A DNA stretch of 64,000 nt. It comes from Marthasterias glacialis (taxonomy: Eukaryota > Echinodermata > Asteroidea > Forcipulatida > Asteriidae). The stretch is taken from assembly GCA_911728455.2 (NCBI GenBank), contig OU452223.1, positions 16,921,802-16,985,801 on the forward strand, in the 5' to 3' direction. The notes under the pieces were generated by a model that had not been told where the DNA came from, did not search any database, and saw only the letters and a program-made list of their open reading frames with translations. Both the position numbers and the translations under genes were made by a program. Each line of letters opens with the position of its first letter. The first letter of the stretch is position 1. Positions 44,491-57,500 of this stretch are shown in pieces.

Positions 44491-46026
44491 CTTCTTTAAA
44501 AAAGTTATTATCTCTCAACATAGGTTTCTTTCCATTGACTGCTTTGCGAGGAACATCATCATTATGTTCAGTATTAACAACATCATTTTCACTTCATCTT
44601 AGTTAATTTAGCGTTGTTGTTGTTTGTAAGTTGATTTGTTTGCTTCTGTACGTCTTCAGTTTGTCTTGTATGTCCACAGTCTGATTTTTACAAGCCTAGG
44701 ATTATCCAATCGGCCTCCATACTGTTAATATTCTTTGCTTGTTCAAGCTAAGTCTATTCTGTCTATTATTAACTTGTTATTTACAAACTGTATCACTTTG
44801 TTTATGACAGTATGTACATCAAGTAAACTGAAACCGATTCTATGCGAAGAGTTCTGGAGTTTCTGCACCGAGAATTGTTGCATGCAATTTTCTGTGAGTT
44901 GCACAATAATAAGACTAGATACTGATGTGGCTCGGTATTCAACGGACTATTTCATTACTACACCGGATAAATGTCCTCTTTGTTTTACGTTTAAAAGTAG
45001 CTACTGCGTTACGTTCGTCAGTAGACCAAAGGTTATGTTTGATAACTTTGAATAACATTGGTAAGACTGAACTAGAAGATTGGACTAGAAGGCGAGTCTT
45101 ACAAAATAAATGTCTATTTCTTCTTGTTCTTGAGTCTTATATAGCGCACATATCTACCAACATTTAGAAACTCAAGGCGCTTTATATTATTTTATCTGAA
45201 GACTGGTTTGTGAAGTTTTTTGAATTATGAAAGCCACTTGTGTAGCACCTTATAATGGTTCACAAGGTGCTGCGGTGCATTCAGCAGTCTATAATCTATT
45301 ATGCGCCCTTCTGTATTTATATTCAAACTAGGCCTAATATTATGTTGGTTATAAACCGATACTGAATGTTTATACAAGTATAATGGAAATAAATTTGACA
45401 TTGAATAAAGTTGAATGTTGGGAGAACACATTTGGTGCGTGTGTATGGGGGGGGGGGGGGGGTTGCGCAAGAAAAAAATCACCAGGAACGCCAAAGAGTG
45501 CAGTCAACCTTGACGACAATTTGTAGAGCTGTTGGGAATTTCCCGACAAGGTTGCAACGTCGTTCTATTGAGCGCAATACAAAAGAGGTTACTTGAACGT
45601 CAGAATCCAACTGCGACAGTGCACTAGTGATCTTTTAACATTTTTTAATGTTCTGATACGACAGCACGCACCTTTGAATCCAATCGGACGCGTGACACCC
45701 GGTGGTTTCCAATACTTGATGCTGCAAATTATCAGAAATATTCCCAGAGTTTTAAAACTGTAGAAAGTTACACATTCCGGGGTCATAAAATTAAGTTGTT
45801 AAATCATTGCGTCACACGTGTGCTTAACTTCTGTAAGTTTTACGTCAGCTGTGTATATTTTACACAAAAAAAATCATTGTTCTAAGGCATGACGTGAACT
45901 ATGAAAGAAAAAAAGGTACCTCTGTTGGGACCTTGAACTTTTGCAAAACAACTGTCCAAGTCAAAACTGTTTTTCATAGTACACCAATCATCAAATAAAC
46001 ACTAGCTCAAAGCATTTCCTGGGTTT

Positions 46027-48149
46027 CTACACTCTCAGAACGTTGGTTAAAAAAATTAACCAACTTGGATAAAATTTTAACCAACCACTTGTTATCAGGT
46101 GAACAGCCAAAAATTGGGCAAACTGTTAACCAACCTGGGTTGGTTAGAAGTTAACCAGTGGTTGGTCAAAATAATTAACCAATTACTGGTTAACTGCACT
46201 GTACCCAACTTGTTGGGTAATAAAAGTTGGGCAATAATTGGGCAAAGTTTCACTATCAGTTGGTTATAATAATATACAAATGGTTGGGTAATTAATCTCC
46301 ACTAATTTTTTTGCATGGGCAAAAGTTGGGCAAAATTTAACCATTAGTTGGTTATTATAAAATGGTTGGGCAATTCATTTCAAAACTGTCATTTAAATCG
46401 TAACCATCTGTTGGTTAATTTTTGTTTTCATACCCAACAATAAGTACAAATTTAACCAACTAATAATTAATTCAGGATCCAAATAATTAATATGGAAATG
46501 GGTAAACACATTTGAATAACCACACATAAGTTTTTTAATTCTAGCCACAAGTTATTTTATTTAACTCCAAACAAACAGCATTAAGAAAGCTCACATGTTT
46601 CACACAGCGTGTACTTAACCTGTGTTTTTTTCCTAAAAGTGTAGGCCAAAACAAAAATTTCAGTTGCACATCCGATGGTAGCGATTAATTTAAAATCAAG
46701 AATCTGACTAAATGTTTTTTCCTCTTTCTTCTTTTTATTGTTTTTTTCTGAGTGGCCTCTCAGAGTAATTTTCTATTTATGCATCACTTACAAATACTTA
46801 AGGAAAAAAATATGCCATTATTGATAATAAAACTTGCCACAGTTTCTTTACACGTGAATCAGAAAAACATGAATGTGGGAAATTGCACTTTGCATAAAGT
46901 TCCATGGTCGAAGTCTGCTACCTCCAATCATTAGAATGAATTGTTGTGGTCTCACACCTCTGTCATCGCTACTCAAGAACAAATTGAGATTGGTCCCTTC
47001 CCGCATTTGGAACAACATAGAAACAAGCATTGGGATGAGAAACATTGACAAAGGTTTTCAACTGTAAATCTAATCGAACTGCCTGTAATTTTCCCCCAAA
47101 ATATAGCTCCATTGTTGGCCATTGAGAACCGAAACATGTTAATGTAATTTTGTACATAATTAATACTGCTTAAGCACACTACAAACTCTTGTTTTATTTA
47201 TTTGGAGGTTACAAATTAAGGGAAGGGCTCCAAGGGTTGACAAATTACAGGGTAGATTTTTTACTTAAAAAAACAATGTTGATAATTTTTGCACCAAAGT
47301 AGGCAATGCCTAAACCCTGTGCAGGAAATTAAACCTTTTTTTTAGTAACACTCTAGAGCCATGGCAAAGTGTTTTTCCCCGAATTCTACAAGATTTCGGA
47401 AGCTGAAGTTCCGTCCATAATGTCCTGATATTGTAGACCGCTAGGCTGGGTTTATAAATTATGTCCGTAGCCTAGTTGATATTTTCAGCAAAATACATTG
47501 AACCTTCCAGTTTCCGGTGTGACTTTGCGACTTCTATTTCCGACACATTGCATGCCGTGTTACACGAATGCCCGTTTGTGTCGGAAATAGAAGCCAAAAA
47601 AGGTGCAGCGTACAATGGAAAGTCTTGCTGATGTTTAGTTTCACACGGATATAAACATTTTTGAACCTAGCGATATGCGAATGTAGGACACAAGGATCGA
47701 GCAAATACATTTACATGAAATACGTCTTGTGTTTGTACCTTCAAATATCCTTATGAGGTTATCCATCTCCCGCTCTTTCAGCGTCGCTGTCACTCGTCTG
47801 CCATTTTTTCTCGCTGGTGAAATTTCTGCTGCTGCCCCAATACACCAATGAACATTCATTTTGGCTAGCACGTGACCTTCGTTGGGCAAAGTCATTTTAA
47901 CCAACTACCCAACATTGAGTTGTGCAAGATGAGTTGGTTAAAATAACACACATTTTAACTAATTTTTTGCAATTTTATTTTGTAAATCACCCAACCTTTA
48001 TTTTACCCAGTCTGAAAGCACAATTTATTTTGACCAACCACTTATTTAAAAATAGTTTGCCCAATTCATAAAATTCAACCAACATTAGGCGATTTTTAAC
48101 CAAGTCAATTTTAACCAGTGAAATTTTAACCAGTGTTCTGAGAGTGTAG
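46027..48149. mobile_element. 2.1 kb element with perfect 15-bp inverted ends
   Basis: Ends are CTACACTCTCAGAAC and GTTCTGAGAGTGTAG. About 450 bases at the left and 270 at the right are dense with TTAACCAAC and TTGGGCAA motifs in both orientations. The middle contains a hairpin (CTTCTATTTCCGACAC and complement, 47531-47594). No transposase frame was recognised, so it is probably a non-autonomous DNA transposon. No clear target duplication was seen. It ends 329 bases before the gene B start codon. Confidence 0.7.
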
Positions 48150-48478
48150 CCAATGTAGGATCCAGTTTGTGTGAAGTGTGTGAAGTGAGTGTGGCTTATA
48201 CCAAGTAGGTATACCTACTTGTATAATCCACACGTCACCCTTTATGACCCTTCTGTCATTTTGTAGCAGATCATCATATATTAAGACACAATATAGTAAA
48301 CCGCATGTCCTACTAAAAATAAATTTTACTATTAAATGAAACCCAGTAGTTTGGCAAAATTGAAAAAAATGCATAAATAAATGAATGCAACAGGGAGCCT
48401 TCACGTACTAAAGACAAGCCTTTATGGTTTGAATTAATACAGACTTTTCCCCCATTTTTTTTTTTACAAGCCGCCACA

Positions 48479-48569
48479 ATGAGAGAGCTGTGGGTAGCAC
48501 AAACAAGGAGAGGGGTTTCAACATGGTTGCACGTCTCCATTGTTGCATTACTGGCTGTGAAATGTGTTA
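48479..48569 (+). CDS. Gene B exon 1 (signal peptide)
   Basis: The ATG is in a strong context (GCCGCCACAATGA). Encodes MRELWVAQTRRGVSTWLHVS then IVALLAVKCV, a basic n-region with a hydrophobic core. Donor GTAAGT, phase 1. Confidence 0.85.
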
Positions 48570-51500
48570 GTAAGTGCGATTTGAATACATTCAATTTTAT
48601 TGTGAACTGTTTTAAATGGTGAAACTGGATTCGATAGTTGGGGGATGGGGGCGGGGGAGGACTTTTTCGAGTGGGAAGGGTCACGATATCCGTAGGAATA
48701 AAACCTGTATAATGCTTTGTGGTTATCTGTGCGTATTCTCGTTCAGGCAATTCTTGCACGCTGCATTTTAGCGTGCGTGGTAAATATCTGGTTAACTTTG
48801 CCATAAAGGAACTTCACTTGGTATCAATAACTTATGTCCACAGGTTGACGTAGAGGGCGTGCACAGTAGACGCATAGCTGAGCTAAGCATTCCCAGGTTC
48901 AATTTCTACGAATATTATCACAATAACTCACGCTTGAGGTTTGTTTGTTTATGACCCGGAGTGTGATTTGAAACGCTATCATTTTGTGTTTTCTTAAAGT
49001 TCACAGCTTTAGGTTTGTTGTTACTTTTTCTCTTGCAGAACCTCAGTAATAGCTAAGTAGGTCCACCATGTCCTGTCATGAGTAAGAAAAATGGTTCCCA
49101 AAACAAGTTTCAAGTTCTTTGCTTTGGCAACTTTTGATTGAACTCGTACAACTTTAAGTGGAAAACATCCCTGTTCGCTGTTTTCTCTAAAACGTAACCA
49201 ATAATCTGATAAAAACATCTTCTTATTTTTATGTGTTGAAAACAACATGATTGGAATGAATGTAATAACTATGACGTACCATACCTTCAATTTAGATTCA
49301 AACCCTACCATTACATGTCCATCGGATAAAACGGGAAACACCGATAGAGGCGCCAGCACGAAATCACTAACATTAACCACACCTACTGCAGCAGGTAATA
49401 ACGCCAACGTCCAATGTGATCGGCCGAGCCCATCTGTTTTCAGTATTGGTACCACTGATGTAACGTGTACGGCTACAGACGGTGATGGAAACAAGGCTAC
49501 ATGCGTTTACTACGTCATCATTACAGGTAAGTATGTGCATCTGTTAACGTAATTGTGTTATACCTTATCTTGATTCAAAGACACTAAACATACCGGTAAT
49601 CCTACATCAATGTTAACAAATGTATGCCTCGTCTATAAACGCAGACAACGAAGACCCCACTATCAGCAACCTCCCCGCAGATATACGAGCGACCATACCC
49701 CTGGAGGACTTGAAGTTCCCAAACTCTGGAGCTGTAGCAACCTGGCAAGCCCCAGCGACCATCGATAATTCGAACCTGGTAACTCTTTCATCGACACACG
49801 AGCCCGGCGAAATGTTCCCAATCGGTGACACCACTGTGACGTACACAGCAACAGACAGGGCTGGTAACACTGCACGCGACTCTTTCCATGTTAGAGTCTT
49901 AGGTGAGCCTTTTCCCTTTCCCAGATAAAAAAAAATAATAATAATCATATAATTGGACTGATATAGGGTCAAATTACCTAAGGATACAAGGCGCTGTGTA
50001 AAATTTGGTAGCCAAGAATGCCGACCTTTTTGTTGTGTAAAAGAGATTTATTCAAAACTACATTGTTCCAACTCCCTAATTGTTGTTCTTGACTTCCCTC
50101 TGAAGTTAAACCACCGGAGGACGATATATTTGTCGATGGACTCATCATCGAAGACAACCTGGCATGTTTGACATTGTTCTGGCCTGAGACTGGGGACCAA
50201 GAGACCGAGAGCTACGGCTTATTCTTTTGGAGGGAGGTAAGCTATAAGAGAAATGTTAATATCTTGAATTTATTGCAAAAGGAACAACGAGTCTTGTCCT
50301 GTTTGCAACTCAGCATGTCAAATAATCATCGAGACAGAGAACAGAGGCCAAAATATCAAAACACCAACACACCGAGCTGTCACTGCCACTATAAAATATT
50401 CTTGAAAAACAACTCACTCCATGCACACGACGAGATTATGTTCATTTTGACAGATTTTGAGGAAGAAAGTGAGATGCCAAAACTATTGACTGGTGTCGCC
50501 GGAGAAATATTGATAGCTTATCTCACACTACCACAACTGTACAAAGAAGAGACGTTTTTAAACAAAATACACTAAAACAATACATCTTCTTTAAAATGTG
50601 AATCCTGTGTCTGCTTTGTAAGCAGATAATAATTAAAGATAATTTTTAATGAGACACGATGGTATCTCTGTTAGAAACTTAGACACCCCTTAGAAAAATG
50701 TCACAGTGTTTTTATATATAGTAAAATTACACCGTGATATTATTATAGTATTTTATAGACAACTATGACCCTTTTCGAAACCGCGGCATGGGCTTGGGCT
50801 CTGGCTCAGGCTCTGGCTCAGGCTCTGGCTCAGGCTCTGTCCGCCTGATTGAAAGCCCGTAACGAAAGCGCACGTATTGAAAAAAAATAACTGAATGACC
50901 CTAAGCATGAGCCCAAGCCCAAGCCTTGGTTTCGAAAAGGGCCTATGTGTTGTTAACACAAAGAATTTGGGACCAAACAACGGTGTCCTCTTTACTTCTT
51001 CACATTGTTTCAACAGTGGGCCAACTCATTAATTGTTTCTTACAAATCATCCAGTGCAACACACTGTGGTATTCATGTGACATGTGTTTCAGGGGATCTT
51101 TGTACAGACTTGGCATCTACACACATCATTCAAACAGGAAAAGCCGTCTAGACGGTTCCTTATGTAATTATATTGATGAATTCGGAGAGATACGTTTGCC
51201 CCTTGTGTTACAGGGGGATCCTCGGCCGTCGACTGAACAACGGAAAATCCAAACTGCGGATAACAGCCAAACATATATTAAGTATGACCAATGTGGTCTT
51301 ATCACCGGTGAGTTGTACAACGTGGATGTACAGAAGGAGCCGGCCTTGGTGGTGGTTGGGAGTTTGCAATTCTGGACAAGTGAGTACATGTAACACTTGA
51401 TCTGCATTTAGACGTGTCCCTGATGTATGAACATTTAAAATCACCCGCAAGGTTTTGAATGATATGATAGTATTGTTCAAAACAAGCATTATGCCTTCCC

Positions 51501-54500
51501 ATTTTGTCCCGTGCACTGTTACTCCACAATACACAACCCGTGCAGTTGAATTGTTCTAACTGGTTGGTCAACTTACTATATTGCAAATGTTTATCTTTAT
51601 AGTTACAAACACGAAAGTACCCCGAGTGACAGTTTGGGCCCGCATTATAACACATTTTTCTTGTTTTCAGGGCCGAAACAGATTATGTTTTTGAGTCCAG
51701 CGACGGTTAATGGAGTTGCCACAGTTAATAACACATTTGTTGACGTGTCCTGGAAACTGAGTTCTGATAACGTTGATCAATACCTTTTACGCATCGACGG
51801 CTACGAGTATCGAGAGTACTTCACCAAGAATACTGATCACACACGCTTAGAGGGGTTTCGGCCAGGCTTTCGGTTCTCGCTCAAGTTATCAGCTGTGGTT
51901 GGTTCCGCTGACAGGCGTGAAGAAGGGGTTATCAACCAAATATTTTTACAAATAGGTACAGTCAAACGAATCTAAGAGTCAAGGAAGACACAATGCCATA
52001 CCTTTAAAACATTATCAAAGATACTAAAAAAACACGATCGGACACTTGTGCTGTTTTGCACGGTTGTAGCAGATGTAACGCCTTTTTACCTATTTACCGC
52101 GTGATGGCGCCCTTCCCCATGTGTCAATTCAATTTTGCTATGATTATTGGCAAAATTTATGGCCGAACACCAAATTTTCGATCTGCCTTCACCTTTTTTA
52201 GTTGGTGGGATCGTTTGGCCTAAGTTTTCAAGTAGACCTTATCGCGCAAACGATCTTTGGTTTTACCTACCTAACAACAGCGGGCGTACCCATTTTGCGT
52301 TTCATGTTCTCTACGCAGAGTGTGCTATCTTGTTTTTCTAGTCTCTTTGATATTATCATGTTAGTAAGTGTGACGTAATTCCATGCCACGCCCACTTCAC
52401 TCAAACTAGCTCCAAGGAATTGCATTGAGCTAGCTTTTGTACTAGGATTTAATAATTGTACTTGGCTTTCACATGTTCTTCAAAGACTCGAGGTCTTCTT
52501 GGAAGTATAAGCTTTGTGAAAAGAAACGCACCTAAGCGATTAAATTGGTAAAATTACACACGCACGTATGCCAGTTTGAAACCGGAAGTAGCGCGGACTT
52601 TCGGCGCCCTCAGACGCGCGCTGGTGTGACGCAATACCAACATGTTTGTTGTGCACTATTTTGTAACCCTACTTTCGAGGTAGGTAATCGGTCGCTCAAT
52701 ACTCGCGTAACAACAAAGAATATTAACAGATCGTGTGTGCACCTAACTAGAAAAACACCCTTGGTGCTTAAGAATATAATTGCTTAAGAATAATTTCGAA
52801 GAAAATGCAGGCTGGAAAAACCAATGTGATGCAAAAACGAATTGTATTTTTTCCCCCGAAAGTGGAACAAATCCATAACCCCGGGAAGGGTTACGTTACA
52901 CAAAATATAAATGATCAATGGCATAAACATCGTACAAAATAATTAATATTTAGAATAGGTCTATGTCAATTTTGTTATTAAAATTAAAAAAAGTTTCTGG
53001 TGGTTAATTTTCACGGTTTCTTGTTTATTTATTTTTTAACAATTTCTTTAACTGAATGAATTAATTATAAACTCTACCAAAAAAATAGGCATCAACGTAG
53101 TCATGAACAAATGTCCACGTAAAAACAAATTTGAGTTCATAAAAAAAAAAAAAATTATTCATGGGTGAAGGCATAGCAATGACGAACAATTGTTTAACTT
53201 CACGTGAAAATGCTCGGGTACACACTCTACAAATTCCCGGGTCAGAATTGACCCGGATTCTGGGTACCGCGGCCTGACCCATTTCTGGATCAGGCTTAAT
53301 CGGAAACTGGTAAGAAATGGGATTTTAACTCTGATTTTGCGTCCGTTTGACCCATTTCTGTTTCATTTTGACCCAGTTCCCGATCATACTGACCCAGAAA
53401 GGGTCAAGCCCCACGAGACCCGGAAGCCGGGTAAATTGGGACTGGATAATTTTTTAAGAGTGTAAAACTGTCTGAGAAATGATTTAAATAACTATGAGGT
53501 TTATAAGCGTTGTTATGATGTTTTTTTTATATTTTTTATTTGTAGCACAACCTGGACAGGACGAACTCATTGTGTACAACTACACGGAATCCACCATAGC
53601 AGTAGCATGGGGGGTGGCTGACAACATCAACGACCAGCAATTTAACGCATCTGAGCCTTTCATGGTATTCATCAATCCTAAAGGAACCGGAGACAGCTTC
53701 CAAATCATCTCTGGCAGCCCGCTGATAGCGGAGTTCACTGGGCTCGAGCCCAACACCAACTACGAGATTCAACTGATCCACAATGTGCTGCAGTCGTCAT
53801 TGACTACTACACAGACAACAAGTAAGTTGTAAAACTTGGTGAATTTTACTGCGGTAGCAAAGGAGAGTTTTGAAATCATCCCGTTCAAAATATCTGCTAT
53901 CATCAAATACTTCGTTGACATTTTCAAAGCATTGTTGTTGTTTTAGATTTAAGTTTGGTGGAATTGAATTGAGTTTGTATATTTAGCAAACTGCAAAGAG
54001 ACACAAATTTAGACATTGTCGAGATGACATTAAGAAAAAAAGTAATAAAGCACAAGAAAATAGTACAAGAAAAGATTTTGTTTGCCGAGGATAACACAAA
54101 ACATCGAAGACTTCTTTTCCATTGTGGTCCTCTGAACGAAAACAAAAAGCGACACAGTCTAAACCATGGTCAAAACAGCAGACTTGAAGGACAAGAGCAA
54201 AAAAACAAGCAGATACAGGACAGGACTATACAAAAATAGCAATCTAAAATTCACAAGATATTTTATAGTATGTGAGCCAAGAGTAATACAGGCAACTTTG
54301 AGGCAGCCTACTCCAGTACCTGCAAAAGGACCATTTCAGTTGCACCAGCTAAATTTTATAACAGCGTCTTTTTAATCTAGCAGGTTTCGCGGTGACACCA
54401 TGCGTTCTCTGATGAGTTGGGTGGTTCTGAAAAGAACCGATGGTTAAACAACTTGACGTTTCGATCAGTATACTCTGATGGTATTCACGAGAATGCCGGA

Positions 54501-57500
54501 CTCTGATGCTGCATGCTGCTTAAGTACTGTGGGTCTTTGTACTGTTCCCCAAAATATATATTAATTTTAATATTTTATCGTCTTGGCAATTGACTGGAAC
54601 TGCTTGACTGTAAATTGTGGCCCTAGACCTATTTAAAAAAAAACTTGTTTGCTGATTTTTCGTTGTTTTGTTATCTCAGGACCGGTGAGGGCAACCAATG
54701 TGCGACCGACTGACGTCCAGTCTAGTTCCATAACACTGGAATGGGAACCGTCGACAGAGGGCGTCACGTACGAGTTGTATATCTCTCCCGGGGAAGGATC
54801 AGAACCTATTGTAGTACCAGATACAAGGTATGACGTCATATATTTGACAAGCCACTTTAGTAATCCCACAATCCACCGTAATGAAGTAACATGTGACATC
54901 CCATATTTGTCATTATAACACACCTCTCCCTGGTTCTTTATCCTGATTGGCTGAAACACGGTCGCGTGTGGTGAACTAATATAGCCTAGTGCATGAAATC
55001 TGCACCACACGCACCACACGCGCTTCATTTGGGGGAAATTGTTCGCAAAGCGGGAAATAGTTTCAAAACCCCCAAAACTATTGACTGGTAAACAGCGCCC
55101 TCAAGAGAACGAAAATGGCGGCGTCTGCGGATCGAGAAGAATCTCCGGCCAAAAACCGTGATTTACTCTTCTAACTGACATTTTGGACTGAGATGTGTTA
55201 TAAAACACATATGGACTGGTATTCGGGGCAATAGTGCACGTCTATGCACCCCTCGGGCCTGTGAGTGACCAGGAGAGGGTCCTATTTCCCGAGGCCGAAG
55301 GCCTCGGGAAATAGGACCCTCTCCTTGTCACTCACAGGCCCGAGGGTTGCGTAGACGTGTCCATAATGTGTATAATAGACTCTTATCACTTTTGCTATCA
55401 AATCTGTGATCAAAACATAATCTCAGACGACGAGCACAGTATACACCAGAAAACACACACGAGAAAAAACGGTTTCAGATCCCAGAGCCAAAAACAATGT
55501 CATTATGTACCCACAATGATGAAATGGTGACTTCTTATTATCAACACTATGCAAAGCTTTAAAAACCATGCAAAGTTTCAATCACTTATTGTCTCTCTTC
55601 TCATTTTGTCGGCAGACATTCTTTCAACCAGCTGAAATATGCCACTGAGTACTTCATAAAAATTGTTTCGGTCTACAATGGTATGAAGAGTGTTCCCCAG
55701 ACCCTGTTGGTAACTGCAGGAGTGACGAAACCTACAGTTCCTTCCTCCGGTAAGTTGGCCCAAAATTCACCATGTTTCGAACTCCCAAAGAACTTACAAC
55801 AATTCCTTCTTCTCACTCTCAGACATTTACTTCCAGATCTCGACTATAGCGCATTTCACAATAACGTCTCAATGCGCTTTACATCACACACCAACATTGA
55901 AACGTATAGCCGTTTTTACAAAAAAATAGTCCTATGATTAGTCCTAAAAGTTAGGACTAATTACTCGTCCTAACTCGAGATAAGACCAGTCCTAACACTT
56001 TGTGAAATCCACACCAGAGAACAGAGGCCATGTACAATCTTGAGACCAGATTTGTAAGAGACAATTCGCAGTGTTCCCGGAAGAAGGGCGTAAGGCTCTA
56101 CGCACATCTTCCATGCTCACAGAGTACCTTTTGTCCCAGCAACAGGAGGTTGTAAGCAATAACATGGCTCCAGACAAAAAACAATTGCACTACTGTTACA
56201 TTTGTGTCGCTAGAATTACCCCCGAAAAAACTTTTTTTCCCACTCCCATGCAGAATTCAACCTTCCCTGTAGTATCTTATGAATGGCAGAAAACTGACCA
56301 AACTTTCAAGCTCACTTTTCTTGAAACATAATTCTTCGGTAAAACTTTTGTTACGTCCGTCTCTAGGGCACACATGCATTGTTTTGCTCCCCAACAACAA
56401 TAACATTGTTCGCACGCAAGCCGTAATCCCATATTCCATTTCTTTGTTTTCAAACTTTCAATTGTTTTTTTTTAAAGTTGTATTTTTGTAGGCCTGCTCT
56501 TCATTTTACCATTTACCATTTAGAGGTGTTCGTATGGCCTTATTTTCAAGCATAATTTGCTTCTTTGTGATGTTCGTGTTCATGTTGGCCCGTCAAGATT
56601 TGTTACCTCCGCCTTATTCTTCTTGGTCCACCCTTCTTATCCCAGAAAGTGAAGATAGCTATAAATGGAAGTTCTTTGAATTTTATTGCAGCTTTTACAA
56701 CGCTAGTTATAGTTGGAAGTGTTCTTGGTGGTCTTGCTCTTGTGCTGGCAGTCGTCATCCTCGTTGCCTGCATCAGGTTACGGAGATTGCGGGTATGTCA
56801 TTGTAGTAGGCATGCGTTGTTCTGGAAATTGATTTTGCTCATTAAGCCCCAGCTCAACATTGGTAAAGTGTTGGTAAATTCATCCATTCTTTGCACAAAT
56901 CAAGATATATGTAATAAAACCAACCTTTGGAAATTTCAGCCAATTTCGTTGGCTTATTTGCGAGAAAACGGTAAAAGCGCATTCTGCATTATTTTACGTA
57001 CTCGTTCTTGAGCAGAGTCTTGGTCTCACATGAGACGAAAATAAATTGTGGATATTATTTCATTTATTATTTAAAAAACGATAACACTTAAAACAGAACT
57101 ATTTAAGGGAACGTGTTCTACCATCATTGTCTGTATACCATGTATTCTATTATGTCAATCTTTCTTACCAATGTTGAGGTTGGGCTTTAATCGATATATA
57201 CAGAAACTATAACTAGAAGACGAGCAGAGTATACTGTTCAAAACGTCGAAACCACACCGGCTCTTTTCAGAGCCACCATCCCTCTATAAGAGATTTTTAC
57301 ATGGTTGTACCCGCAAAATTTTTACTAGTTTACTAGTTATACTTTCCGATATATACAGAATAATAAATAGGCATATTGGTCCAAGTCGTTTTACTACTAG
57401 AAATAAATGTAACTGATATGACGAATATATAGATACATATATCTATATTGTTTTGCTTTTACCGTTACACTGGTGTGTATAATATACTCATTGCTTTCCT

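Larger units (their letters stand above)
38944..48478. other. Intergenic region between genes A and B
   Basis: No host gene recognised. It contains the gene A 3' UTR, a 120-145-base repeat array, a candidate CpG-containing 5' exon near 42530-42630 with a GTAAGT donor, retrotransposon remnants around a microsatellite, and a 2.1 kb inverted-end element. The remaining stretches (40.5-42.4 kb, 44.5-46.0 kb) show nothing interpretable. Confidence 0.6.

Noticed and set aside
46846-47070. Possible retrotransposon peptide (LRLVPSRIWNNIE)
   Set aside because: Too short and without catalytic motifs; lies inside the inverted-end element and cannot be assigned.
50168-50575. 135-codon frame overlapping gene B exon 4
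   Set aside because: Only the part up to 50236 is coding; the rest is intron read-through after a good GTAAGC donor.
54409-54416. CTGATGAG resembling a hammerhead ribozyme core
   Set aside because: The required stem II and GAAA arrangement is not present; the following hairpin is the histone-type stem-loop.
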